Below are positions 9,332 through 16,971 of a stretch of DNA of 64,000 bases, piece by piece. The stretch's first letter is position 1. Each line of letters opens with the position of its first letter. The DNA comes from Bacteroides fragilis (GTDB lineage Bacteria > Bacteroidota > Bacteroidia > Bacteroidales > Bacteroidaceae): contig NZ_SZUU01000003.1 of assembly GCF_019583405.1 (NCBI RefSeq), forward strand, positions 310,001-374,000, given 5' to 3'. Both the position numbers and the translations under genes were made by a program. The notes beneath the pieces are model-generated. The model worked only from the letters and a program-made list of their open reading frames with translations, did no database searches and was not told the origin of the DNA.

Positions 9332-10084
9332 ATGGAAATGAATCAAGACACATTGGAAAAGATGTTCGGCATGAACCTCAAAGGCATGTATTATGCCTTT
9401 AAAACAAGTTTGGAGACACATCGGACGGAGAGCATGACCACTGACCAGTTCGTCTCGTGGCTGATCTCGAGTGAATGGGATGACCGCAGAAACCGTGCGG
9501 TGGAGAGGGCTATCCGGCAGGCCTCATTCAGATACAAGGCCACCATTGAAGAAATAGACTTCTCGGTGGAAAGAGGGCTGGACAAGAATCTTACCGGGCG
9601 TTTGGCTGACCTGACTTTTGTCAAAGAACGCAAAGACCTGTTCATTACCGGAAGTGCCGGAACAGGAAAGAGTTATCTGGCAACCGCTTTTGGCTTCCAG
9701 GCTTGCCAAAAAGGATATAAAGTTTTATATGCCAACACATCCAGACTTATGGGGATACTTAAGGTCGCCAAGGCGAAAGGTACGATCCTGCAAGAACTTA
9801 AGAAAATCGAGAGGTTGGACATGCTCATATTGGATGATTTTGGCATACAACCCTTCGATTCCCAGGGACGGATGAACCTGATGGACATCATAGAGGACAG
9901 GCATGGTAAAAAATCTACCGTCATAACATCACAGGTTCCGGTAAGGGATTGGTATGATGTTATCGGAGAAAAGACGATTGCCGATGCCGTCCTGGACAGA
10001 ATTGTACACCAGGCTATACGCATAGAACTCTTCGGAGAGTCGCTACGGAAATGCAAAAGTAAAAAAGAATCATTATATTTATAA
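9332..10084 (+). CDS. istB: IS21 helper ATPase IstB
   Basis: A 250-residue AAA+ ATPase of the DnaC/IstB type: Walker A GSAGTGKSYLA, Walker B LILDDFG, and a sensor region STVITSQVPVRDWYDVIG. It remodels target DNA and stimulates IstA. A longer frame reaches back into istA, but the ATG at 9332, 17 bases after the istA stop, gives the standard start MEMNQDTLEKM. It appears intact, so it could still act in trans even though its own istA is broken. Confidence 0.9.
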   Translation: MEMNQDTLEKMFGMNLKGMYYAFKTSLETHRTESMTTDQFVSWLISSEWDDRRNRAVERAIRQASFRYKATIEEIDFSVERGLDKNLTGRLADLTFVKERKDLFITGSAGTGKSYLATAFGFQACQKGYKVLYANTSRLMGILKVAKAKGTILQELKKIERLDMLILDDFGIQPFDSQGRMNLMDIIEDRHGKKSTVITSQVPVRDWYDVIGEKTIADAVLDRIVHQAIRIELFGESLRKCKSKKESLYL

Positions 10085-10193
10085 ACGAAATTTAATGTAT
10101 AACCTGGTATAACTGACAAGAAGAATAAGAAGAAAACAAGAATGATTAGGATGGAAGAATGGAAAAATTTAACAGGGGTCAAATTGCTGTGAA

Positions 10194-10427
10194 TTAAGGG
10201 GGATAGTTTGAGTGGATTTTCCACCCCTTTCGCACAAGAGCATAGATGGTGGGTTTTGCTTTTTGGATAATACGGCAAGCATCATCAATTCCTACTAACT
10301 GATGTTTTTCAGGTTGTGGCAGTTGGAGCTCTGATACTAATTGTTTTAACTCTGCGACTTGTTCGGTCAGATAAGTTATCGCTTGCGGTAGCTTATCAAA
10401 AGTGATTTCTTGTTTGCACATAAACAT
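10194..10427 (-). pseudogene. Excisionase-type HTH protein, C-terminus cut by the IS21 end
   Basis: Reads MFMCKQEITFDKLPQAITYL, a short coiled-coil, then a helix-turn-helix start (VGIDDACRIIQKAKPTIYAL, then VRKG). Family members continue with a wing and a final helix; here the frame runs into the right IS end and stops after ten foreign residues (WKIHSNYPP). Native sequence is therefore 10224-10427. Such proteins usually sit near recombinases of Bacteroides elements as excision or regulatory factors. Function is probably lost. Confidence 0.75.
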
Positions 10428-10601
10428 TTTGTTTTTAATTGTTCGTGTGCAAAGAAAACTGGTGATGTTATGGTGAAATTAGCCACCGGAGTATAACTGC
10501 GAAGTAACTGTTTAAAGATAATTGTTGCTTTATATCAGTTGGTTACGGTGTGAAATAGAGGTCGTGAGCAGGATTACTGAAGTATTCATAGAATATTGAG
10601 C

Positions 10602-11312
10602 TTATAACTTCTCTTTGATTTTGATGATACAGGTTCCTTCTACTCTGAGTTTTCGTTTCAAGGTAGAAATTTCACTATCTTGCAGGCTTTGGGCAAATAC
10701 TCGTTTAATAAATGTTGCTGTTTCTATACCTGACTTTTTGAACTGATTACCGATGTTCCAACCGAAGTGCATAAGGTCGATTGGACGTAGTTTTGAATTG
10801 ACAGTAACTGATGATTGAATTTTATCACACTCTTGTTCAGTGGCATATTGATAGAATCGAATATGTTCACAAAGTTTTTGTATCTCGCTTTCATCCATAT
10901 ACAAGGAGAGCTCTTGACTTGTATAGATTAGTACGTTTTCTAAAAGTAGACTTTGTTCCTGCTGAATCTTTTGCTGTGCGGTTAATCTGTATTCCTCATA
11001 GTTGGGTACGTTTATGTTTTCTTGTATGGCAGGTGGTGTAATGGAAATCAAATCCAACGTTGGTTCTACTTGTGGATACTTCTTTCTGAAAATGCACTCT
11101 ACCTTTGGTAATAGCCAGTCGTTAATAATTGATTGAAAACTGAGATAGGAAGCCGTTAATAAAAGACATACAACAATAAAAGCCATAATTCCTGAAAAGT
11201 TATCCATTTTCAGTTCTGTTATAACAAATAGGCGAGCCAACACAGCAATACTTAATATTGATGCGCAAAGGAATGAATATATAATAATGTAGTCGTACTT
11301 TTTAGCTGTCAT
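10602..11312 (-). CDS. Membrane-anchored hypothetical protein of the integrated element
   Basis: About 236 residues. Two hydrophobic segments near the N-terminus (YIIIYSFLCASILSIAVLA and FSGIMAFIVVCLLLTASYL) suggest a two-helix membrane anchor with a soluble, largely helical C-terminal part of about 160 residues. I do not recognise a catalytic motif. Start at the ATG of MTAKKYDY (11312); another ATG lies three codons upstream (11321). A -7 element TATATTTG (minus strand, 11346-11339) lies about 27 bases before the start, so it probably has its own promoter. It sits between HipA and the truncated HTH gene, all on the same strand. Confidence 0.6.
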   Translation of the reverse strand: MTAKKYDYIIIYSFLCASILSIAVLARLFVITELKMDNFSGIMAFIVVCLLLTASYLSFQSIINDWLLPKVECIFRKKYPQVEPTLDLISITPPAIQENINVPNYEEYRLTAQQKIQQEQSLLLENVLIYTSQELSLYMDESEIQKLCEHIRFYQYATEQECDKIQSSVTVNSKLRPIDLMHFGWNIGNQFKKSGIETATFIKRVFAQSLQDSEISTLKRKLRVEGTCIIKIKEKL

Positions 11313-11338
11313 ATTAATCAATAGTTATCATTTGTGCG

Positions 11339-11346
11339 CAAATATA
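11339..11346 (-). promoter_or_regulatory. Promoter -7 element for the membrane protein gene
   Basis: TATATTTG on the minus strand fits the Bacteroides consensus TAnnTTTG and lies 27 bases upstream of the start codon. No clear TTTG at the -33 position. Confidence 0.5.
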
Positions 11347-11478
11347 TACTAATAACTTATTGATTTGAAATTTCTGGATAAAGTGGCAGCTTGTGTCGTT
11401 GAAATGGTATTATTTGTCTACCCTAACAAGAGGAAAATCCACAATAGCAAAAGTTGCTACTGTGGATTTATAGACTAT

Positions 11479-12735
11479 TCAATACCGAAAAGCTCCAGCA
11501 TTATCTTCCTGTTCAGAGCGTGAAATTCCATATTGGGTGGCAAGTTGTTGCCAATTTGATACTACTTTCTTTGTCTGATTTATTATTTCATTCGAGGTTG
11601 CATTATCTAATCCGAAATAGCCAGCAACACTCAATGCTAATTCGAAGTCAAGAGAATTATCATCTTCTGAAATATTCAGTTTTAATCCCATGCCATGCTC
11701 ATCTGGGTTGATGTCATACGCAGGTGAGAGTGTCCAACCTTTAGGCGTAAGTAAGAAACCATGATTGCGAAGATGGTCGTCACAGTTCGACACAGCGATA
11801 TTGAAAACGATGCGTCGCCATAATTGTTCGAGATTCTGCGACACGTTGTCGCAGTTTCGGGCAATCCACTCTGCAAGTTCTAAATAGCTGATGCCTTCTG
11901 CCGAGTCTGCACCATCCGTATAACCCAACAATGTCATAGCAGAAGCGAAGTGAATTCGTTTTCCATTTATCCTATCAAATCGTTTTGTGAGAAAAGTATG
12001 CTGTCTGTTGCTGAACTTTTGTGCCCGGCATTCAGCCATCTCGATACCACACTTTTTTGCCATCTCTGCGGTAGCAGCTTCCCATGCTCCCATATCCTTG
12101 GTGTCGTGTCCGCTTGGGAATTTTGCAATCCAAAGTGCTCCGTCATTATCCAGAATGTTAGCTTTTGGTCGAGCTCCTCCTAATGAGGAGCCGGGTGCTA
12201 TGAGCATATTGAGCCACTTTGCATATTCTGCATCGTTTTTCAAATTTTCTTTTTCAAGTTGAAGACTTGCATATTCAAGGTCACGAATAGATGTCCACGG
12301 TGGCGTTGCCATCGCTTTATCATTGTCCATAAATTCATCATCGGGCGATAGTTTAAATCGTAAAGCTCCCATTCGGTTTCCATCGTAAACACCTAATAGA
12401 TAATCAGCTTCGGTGAGTGTTCTACTCGGTCTGTTTTCTAAGCGGGCATTTATCGCTTCCCGTCTGCGCATCAACATACGTCCCCAACGATCCGGGGATG
12501 AATCGAGAAACATTCCAAAATTACTTTTGTCAGCAGGCAAGTATTGTTTCCCTGAGAATTGAGCTAAGTCAGGATCCAAGGCTCTGAATTGTTTGTAGGT
12601 TAGCCAGTCGGTGCTATTCTCAAAAGAAAACACCTCTTTGCCGCGTAAAACTTCACTATGCAATACGCCCATTTGAATTGGAGAATCGCTTTCTTGCCAA
12701 TCCATATATACATATATATCTTTGCTCTGTGCCAT
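11479..12735 (-). CDS. hipA: HipA-family serine/threonine kinase toxin
   Basis: A 418-residue HipA-like kinase. The N-terminal domain has the family's FGMFLDSSPDRWGR block; the kinase domain has the SSLGGARPKA loop (activation/P-loop region), IAKFPS lysine, the catalytic SNCDDHLRNHGF and the metal-binding LSPAYDINP. All residues needed for activity are visible. In studied members the kinase phosphorylates an aminoacyl-tRNA synthetase and halts growth unless bound by HipB. It starts three bases after the hipB stop, so the pair is translated as one toxin-antitoxin operon inside the integrated element, where it could stabilise the element or act in defence. Confidence 0.88.
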   Translation of the reverse strand: MAQSKDIYVYMDWQESDSPIQMGVLHSEVLRGKEVFSFENSTDWLTYKQFRALDPDLAQFSGKQYLPADKSNFGMFLDSSPDRWGRMLMRRREAINARLENRPSRTLTEADYLLGVYDGNRMGALRFKLSPDDEFMDNDKAMATPPWTSIRDLEYASLQLEKENLKNDAEYAKWLNMLIAPGSSLGGARPKANILDNDGALWIAKFPSGHDTKDMGAWEAATAEMAKKCGIEMAECRAQKFSNRQHTFLTKRFDRINGKRIHFASAMTLLGYTDGADSAEGISYLELAEWIARNCDNVSQNLEQLWRRIVFNIAVSNCDDHLRNHGFLLTPKGWTLSPAYDINPDEHGMGLKLNISEDDNSLDFELALSVAGYFGLDNATSNEIINQTKKVVSNWQQLATQYGISRSEQEDNAGAFRY

Positions 12736-12738
12736 TTT

Positions 12739-13041
12739 CTATTTTTTTGAAGCTCGTTCTTTTACGGTTAATTTAGCGTCCTGCAATCTACGACCAAGTT
12801 CATCATCTTTTGCGACTAATAAAATATCCTTGTCTAATCCGAGGACTGCTAACACACGAAAATAATACCCGATAGCGACACCCTCGTCTCCTTTTTCTAT
12901 CTTGATAAGAGTGTTTCGTGATATTCCGGCACGCTCTGCAACCTGTTCAGAAGAGAGGTCACGGCGGAGGCGTGCATATTTGATATTTTCTCCTAAGGTT
13001 GTCAGCGTTCGCTGTTGACTGGGTAATAAAGCTCTTTTCAT
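12739..13041 (-). CDS. hipB: HipB-family antitoxin, XRE repressor
   Basis: One HTH_XRE domain (LGENIKYARLRRDLSSEQVA, SRNTLIKIEKGD) in 100 residues. The ATG at 13041 (MKRALLPSQQ) is chosen because the predicted transcript starts near 13059, downstream of the longer alternative start at 13068. It binds HipA and represses its own promoter in the family. The C-terminal tail (TVKERASKK) is short and basic, suited to proteolytic turnover. A symmetric site in the promoter is a good operator candidate. Confidence 0.85.
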   Translation of the reverse strand: MKRALLPSQQRTLTTLGENIKYARLRRDLSSEQVAERAGISRNTLIKIEKGDEGVAIGYYFRVLAVLGLDKDILLVAKDDELGRRLQDAKLTVKERASKK

Positions 13042-13065
13042 GATGATAATGTATCTGATAATGCG

Positions 13066-13097
13066 CAAATATAATGAATATTGTTCATGATTGCAAA
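13066..13097 (-). promoter_or_regulatory. hipBA promoter with overlapping operator
   Basis: Minus strand: TTTG (13097-13094), 20-base spacer, TATATTTG (13073-13066), a full match to the Bacteroides promoter form. The spacer contains the palindrome ATGAACAATATTCAT (13087-13073), and ATTCAT-AT-TTTG occurs twice as a direct repeat. HipB bound here would cover the -7 box. Confidence 0.7.
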
Positions 13098-13107
13098 CAT
13101 TATGAAT

Positions 13108-14214
13108 CTATTTCAATGATATCTTATTTGCCGACTCCCGTTTCTTTTCGCTCACCAGTTCCGCATATATTTGCGTAGTCGATACATTCCGATGAGTCAG
13201 CATCTTGCTGACGGTGTAAATATCTGTTCCGGCAGCAATTTGAATAGTTGCAAAGCTGTGTCTAAAACAATGGAAAGTGATATGTTTATGTATCTTAGCT
13301 TGCTTTAGCCAGTTTTTAAGCGGGTAATTTATCATGCTTCGGCTAAGTTCCTTAAATACTTTCCCCGTTCCAGCCTCTCCACAGAGTTCAAAAGCCTCTT
13401 GGCTGATAGGTAGTGTGGCTTCGGTTTTGGTCTTTTGGGTACGGATACGAATGCAATAGCCGTGGTCAGGGGCAATGCCAAAGTCCGACCATTGCAGGTT
13501 CATGATATCACTGATACGAAGTCCTGTCAGACAAGAGAAGAGAGAGGCTGCTTTGAGAACAGGAATGTCGCATGGTGTGGCTGCTAACTGTTTCACCTCG
13601 TCCAATGTTAGATACTCTTTCTTAACGTCCTGATATTCTATCTTATCCAGAAAGTCGTTGATATTTTCACGAAGCAACTTATCACGATACGCGATTTTTA
13701 GCAAACCTCTAAACGTGGAGTAGTAGCCTGCTGCGGAGTTCAGAGATACTTTGTGTTGCGTATGCTTTAGCTGCTTGGCATTCAGCAGATAAGTTCTGAA
13801 TCGCTTGCATAGATCAACATTCACTTCACCAAACGTGCATTTGCCCTGCACGAAGTTAGAAAAGTGAGCATAAACCACTTTCCATTTCTGATCTTTGTTA
13901 CGCATCATTTTGGCAAAGTACGCAAGAAAGTCAGCTTTCATCTTGTGTTTATCTAAGAAGCCGAACTCTTCATTGATTAGTGACTGTACCCGGATACAGC
14001 GAATAGCTTCTGCCTTGTTCAACATATCGTTGTTGAACTCACGCTCCATTTCATTTTTCGGATGAGCGTAGATATAAATACCGAGATATTCCCTACGGCT
14101 CATTTGCATGGTTTCGGGGTTACGAACTGCCGGATAATAATCCAGATAAAGTGAAATCTTGTCGTTACGGATCGCTCTTTGGCGTACTGTAACTTTGGTA
14201 CATGTGTGTGTCAT
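13108..14214 (-). CDS. Tyrosine recombinase (integrase) of the element
   Basis: A 368-residue phage-type integrase. The N-terminal arm-binding and SAM-like core-binding domains are followed by the catalytic domain with TGLRISDIMNLQW (Arg I), a Lys in the beta hairpin (TQKTKTEATLP), HCFRHSFAT (His-x-x-Arg), LTHRNVSTTQIYAEL (His and nucleophile Tyr). Complete and apparently active. It lies 1.2 kb from the mnmE attachment site with only the HTH protein between, the usual position for the enzyme that inserted the element. Related Bacteroides recombinases act on tRNA ends or short cores; here the target is the mnmE 3' end. Confidence 0.9.
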   Translation of the reverse strand: MTHTCTKVTVRQRAIRNDKISLYLDYYPAVRNPETMQMSRREYLGIYIYAHPKNEMEREFNNDMLNKAEAIRCIRVQSLINEEFGFLDKHKMKADFLAYFAKMMRNKDQKWKVVYAHFSNFVQGKCTFGEVNVDLCKRFRTYLLNAKQLKHTQHKVSLNSAAGYYSTFRGLLKIAYRDKLLRENINDFLDKIEYQDVKKEYLTLDEVKQLAATPCDIPVLKAASLFSCLTGLRISDIMNLQWSDFGIAPDHGYCIRIRTQKTKTEATLPISQEAFELCGEAGTGKVFKELSRSMINYPLKNWLKQAKIHKHITFHCFRHSFATIQIAAGTDIYTVSKMLTHRNVSTTQIYAELVSEKKRESANKISLK

Positions 14215-14301
14215 ACAATTGTTATTTAAAAGTTATACATATAAATTTGATCGCAAAGGAAATCAGTGATATAGTGGTGACCACCATCACCCCGAAATAA
14301 C

Positions 14302-15204
14302 TTATTCTATTTTTGGAGCTTCAAAAAGCTTATCGAGTTCGGGTCGTGATATCTTGACGTATTTGCCCACTTTTACCCGTGGGATATTGTGATACTTGGC
14401 ATAATGGTAAAGTTGATCACGTGTAAGGTTGAACTTAGCCATTGCTTCAGCTACCGTATAATATTGCGGTTCATCTGGCTGAGCTATTCCTTTGGCAATA
14501 TCAAAGTGCTTTTTAGAGTAACTCACCATCACCCCCTCTTTCTTTTTAGGAATCGCATTCTTTGAAGCAAGCGTATAGATGGCAGCCAAACTCATACCGA
14601 ATTTATCCTGAATCTCCTGCACGCTGTACCACTCAGTAATTCCCGGATCAGCAGCCTTCTTGCCAAAATAATTATCTATATGCTTTTTACTCCAGTAAGT
14701 TTTACCCCGATTAAAGGTTCGTGGAATATTATGCTTCTTGGCAACCACAAATATCCACGATTCAACCACATTATATTTCTCTTTTACTTCCGCAGTGGTG
14801 TAGAACTCGGTAATAGGGGCTTTTTCTTTTGGCTTGCTTTCTATATCTTGTACTTGTAAGAAGTCAAACATTTGTTCGATGTCGATGCGTCTTACCAAGG
14901 TCTTACCATTAAATCGAACAACTTTTATTTGTCCGGTTCTGATATATCTATAAGTAGATGTTCTACCAATACCGAGTAGTTTTGATACTTCGGTAGGTGT
15001 TAAATACTCTTTTTCTAAATCAGGATTCTTTTGAGTTTTCTTGTTAAACTCAATTTGTAGACTTTCGACACGCTGTTTTCTGATTCTGTCTTTGTAGGCA
15101 CGGTTTGCACACTTGTGAGAACAATATGCCGTAGTTGTCTTACGTGCAGTGAAAATTGTCCCACAACAATCACATTTTTTCTGAATTTCGATTTTACTGC
15201 TCAT
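14302..15204 (-). CDS. Zinc-finger protein with four tandem excisionase-type HTH domains
   Basis: Residues about 10-35 form a treble-clef-like finger (CDCCGTIF ... AYCSHKC). Four similar units then follow, each starting with an aromatic-T/S-x-x-E-like helix: YLTPTEVSKLLGIGRTSTYR, FYTTAEVKEKYNVVESWIF, WYSVQEIQDKFGMSLAAIY and YYTVAEAMAKFNLTRDQLYH, each ending in a basic wing. This is the HTH_17/MerR-like fold of excisionases, repeated four times in 300 residues; such proteins usually carry one. It sits between the integrase and the attachment site, so a directionality factor or attachment-site organiser is the natural inference. It could wrap several arm sites at once. Confidence 0.75.
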   Translation of the reverse strand: MSSKIEIQKKCDCCGTIFTARKTTTAYCSHKCANRAYKDRIRKQRVESLQIEFNKKTQKNPDLEKEYLTPTEVSKLLGIGRTSTYRYIRTGQIKVVRFNGKTLVRRIDIEQMFDFLQVQDIESKPKEKAPITEFYTTAEVKEKYNVVESWIFVVAKKHNIPRTFNRGKTYWSKKHIDNYFGKKAADPGITEWYSVQEIQDKFGMSLAAIYTLASKNAIPKKKEGVMVSYSKKHFDIAKGIAQPDEPQYYTVAEAMAKFNLTRDQLYHYAKYHNIPRVKVGKYVKISRPELDKLFEAPKIE

Positions 15205-15380
15205 TTTTTTCTCTTGTTATTTCGCCAAAACTGTTTCATTGCGTACCAACACGTACCAGTGCGTACCACAGTGACCACAACCTTGCCGATGGTTTTTACT
15301 ATGCAAACCACCGAGACCCAAATACGGTACAAAAATGAGCTGAAAAACGAGTATCAACGATAACCATCGTTCATACGAGC
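15205..15380. other. Non-coding right end of the element with GTACC repeats
   Basis: No gene is seen. CGTACC occurs three times within about 27 bases (15241-15267) next to GTGACC and other short repeats, a plausible arm-type site cluster for the recombinase or the four-HTH protein. Confidence 0.4.
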
Positions 15381-15410
15381 AAAAAGAAAGGCGCTCATAA
15401 TGAACGCCTT
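15381..15410 (-). terminator. Rho-independent terminator of mnmE, inside the element
   Basis: On the minus strand an AAGGCG...CGCCTT hairpin with further pairing (TTCAT/ATGAG) is followed by TTTCTTTTT. It lies 43 bases after the mnmE stop and within the element boundaries, so the element appears to supply both the replacement gene end and its terminator. Confidence 0.75.
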
Positions 15411-15452
15411 ATCAATCAATAGTAATTTATGCTAATCGTTGGTAATCATCAA

Positions 15453-15470
15453 TTATTTTCCGATGCAGAA
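15453..15470 (-). other. Putative attachment site at the mnmE terminus
   Basis: Minus strand TTCTGCATCGGAAAATAA: the last codons and stop of mnmE. Direct-repeat partner of 4943-4960; shared core CTGCATCGG. Confidence 0.7.
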
Positions 15471-16850
15471 ATGCGCAAATATATTTTGCAGCACCATATC
15501 ATTTGTCACTTCCCCTGCTATATCGGATAAATGGAAAATACATTCGCGTATGTCTTGTGAAAGAAAATCTCCGGAGATATTTGCGTCCAATCCTTCTTGT
15601 ACCCGGTGAATTGCATCCAGCGCACGTGTTAGTGCTTCGTAATGGCGGACGTTTGTTACAATGACATCATTCTGGGTGACTGTTGGTAAATGAGCGGCTG
15701 CTACGAGTTTCTGTTGGAGTTCATCCGTGTGCAAACGTTGTTTCGCAGAAATAAAAATAGATTCTATTTCCGAACCTATATGCTTAGGAAATTGTGAGGC
15801 AAGTTCGTTTTTCTGAGTTTCATTTATCAGTTCTACCTTATTAAAGACTAAAATCAATTGTTTGTGTTCACAACGAGGAAGAATCTTATCGGAGAGCAGT
15901 GTCAACTGTGAAATTGCGTCAGCCGAATCAATCATCCAAAGTACAATCTCTGCCTGATCGAGTTTTTGAAAAGTCCGTTCGATACCCAGACTTTCGATCG
16001 TATCACTGGTCTCCCGGATGCCGGCTGTATCGATAAAACGGAAAGTGATGCCACCTATATTCACAGTATCCTCGATGACATCCCGTGTAGTGCCGTGAAT
16101 ATCGCTTACAATAGCCTTGTCTTCATTCAGCAGGACATTCAGTAGAGTTGATTTTCCTGCATTGGTTTCTCCGATAATAGCTACCGGTACACCATTTTTT
16201 ATGACATTCCCTACACTGAACGAATTGGCCAGACGTGCAATGACTTCTTCTATCTCGTCAGCCAGTCGGCGTAGGGCGGAACGGTCCGCAAACTCTACAT
16301 CTTCTTCACTGAAGTCCAGTTCCAGTTCAATCATTGAGGTGAAGTTCAGCAGTTTCTCACGTAGAGCTGTCAATTCTTTGCTAAAGCCACCGCGCATTTG
16401 GCTCAAGGCAAGACGGTGGGTAGCAGCAGAGGAAGATGCAATCAGGTCGGCAACGGCTTCAGCCTGACTTAAATCCATTTTACCATTAAGAAACGCTCGT
16501 TGAGTATATTCTCCCGGTTGTGCCATGCGACACCCGTTCTTAATCAGTAGTTGCATCACTTGTTGTAAAATATAAGATGATCCGTGACAGGTAATTTCAG
16601 TACTGTCTTCCCCTGTATAAGAGTGTGGAGCCCGGAAGAGACTGACAAGAACTTCATCTATCATTTCTTCTCTGTTATAAATTCGGCCGAAAGTAAGCGT
16701 ATAAGGCTTTTGTTCACTCAGTAGCTTTCCGGGTTTAGCCGGAGTAAAAATACGGCTGGTGATGGTAATAGCTTCAGGTCCGGAAACACGAATGCTTCCG
16801 ATGGCTCCTCCTTGAGCGGTTGCTATGGCGCAAATTGTGTCTTGATTCAT
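15453..16850 (-). CDS. mnmE: tRNA modification GTPase MnmE (TrmE)
   Basis: A 465-residue full-length MnmE. The N-terminal folate-binding domain starts DTICAIATAQGGAIGSIRVS; the inserted G domain has GETNAGKSTLLN (P loop), GTTRD (switch), DTAG and FNKVE; the C-terminus ends in the conserved FCIGK, whose Cys is functionally important. With MnmG it installs the 5-aminomethyl group on wobble uridine of certain tRNAs in the cytoplasm. Its last codons form one attachment site of the integrated element but encode the normal terminus, so function should be preserved. A TATCTTTG box (minus, 16879-16872) lies 22 bases upstream. Confidence 0.96.
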   Translation of the reverse strand: MNQDTICAIATAQGGAIGSIRVSGPEAITITSRIFTPAKPGKLLSEQKPYTLTFGRIYNREEMIDEVLVSLFRAPHSYTGEDSTEITCHGSSYILQQVMQLLIKNGCRMAQPGEYTQRAFLNGKMDLSQAEAVADLIASSSAATHRLALSQMRGGFSKELTALREKLLNFTSMIELELDFSEEDVEFADRSALRRLADEIEEVIARLANSFSVGNVIKNGVPVAIIGETNAGKSTLLNVLLNEDKAIVSDIHGTTRDVIEDTVNIGGITFRFIDTAGIRETSDTIESLGIERTFQKLDQAEIVLWMIDSADAISQLTLLSDKILPRCEHKQLILVFNKVELINETQKNELASQFPKHIGSEIESIFISAKQRLHTDELQQKLVAAAHLPTVTQNDVIVTNVRHYEALTRALDAIHRVQEGLDANISGDFLSQDIRECIFHLSDIAGEVTNDMVLQNIFAHFCIGK

Positions 16851-16871
16851 TATCTAATTCATTTTGAGAAG

Positions 16872-16879
16872 CAAAGATA
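16872..16879 (-). promoter_or_regulatory. mnmE promoter -7 element
   Basis: TATCTTTG on the minus strand, 22 bases before the mnmE start; a CAAA (TTTG on minus) at 16904-16907 is slightly too far for a standard -33 box. Confidence 0.5.
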
Positions 16880-16933
16880 GAGCTTTCTTGGTAAAAAACA
16901 GAGCAAACAGATAGAAGTTATACTTTATTATTT

Positions 16934-16941
16934 TATCTTTG
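16934..16941 (+). promoter_or_regulatory. Promoter -7 element of the hybrid kinase gene
   Basis: TATCTTTG; predicted transcription start near 16948. This lies downstream of a possible ATG at 16939 and so favours the ATG at 16972 as the real start. Confidence 0.55.
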
Positions 16942-16971
16942 TTCGCATACAGCAAGACAAACTTTATAGCT

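Larger units (their letters stand above)
7588..10223 (+). mobile_element. IS21-family insertion sequence
   Basis: Contains istA (broken) and istB in the usual order. The proposed ends are 14-bp inverted repeats TGGAAAATYCACTC at 7588-7601 and 10210-10223 (one mismatch), giving TG...CA termini as in IS21 elements. Inside the left end are four degenerate units of about 23 bp built on TTCACTCGAAAGTG-CCCC; inside the right end are two similar ones, the expected transposase-binding repeats. No matching target duplication flanks it (left flank GCTTGT, right flank CCCCTTT), and the two flanks belong to two different truncated genes. Confidence 0.85.
4943..15470. mobile_element. Integrated element in the 3' end of mnmE
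   Basis: About 10.5 kb bounded by an imperfect 18-bp direct repeat (15 of 18 identical) that corresponds to the last codons of mnmE (Cys-Ile-Gly-Lys-stop). The copy next to mnmE completes that gene; the copy at the far end is an orphan with synonymous differences. This is the pattern left when an element inserts into a gene's 3' end and supplies a replacement terminus. A tyrosine recombinase and an excisionase-like protein lie at the mnmE end. Cargo: HipBA, a membrane protein, a truncated HTH gene, an IS21-family insertion, a broken Fic gene, a metallophosphoesterase and a DUF2971 protein. No relaxase or conjugation gene is visible. From memory, Salmonella genomic island 1 uses the same site in gammaproteobacteria. 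Confidence 0.75.

Noticed and set aside
7588-10223. Simple insertion of the IS21 element into one gene
   Set aside because: The flanks belong to two different genes, both truncated, and there is no target duplication.
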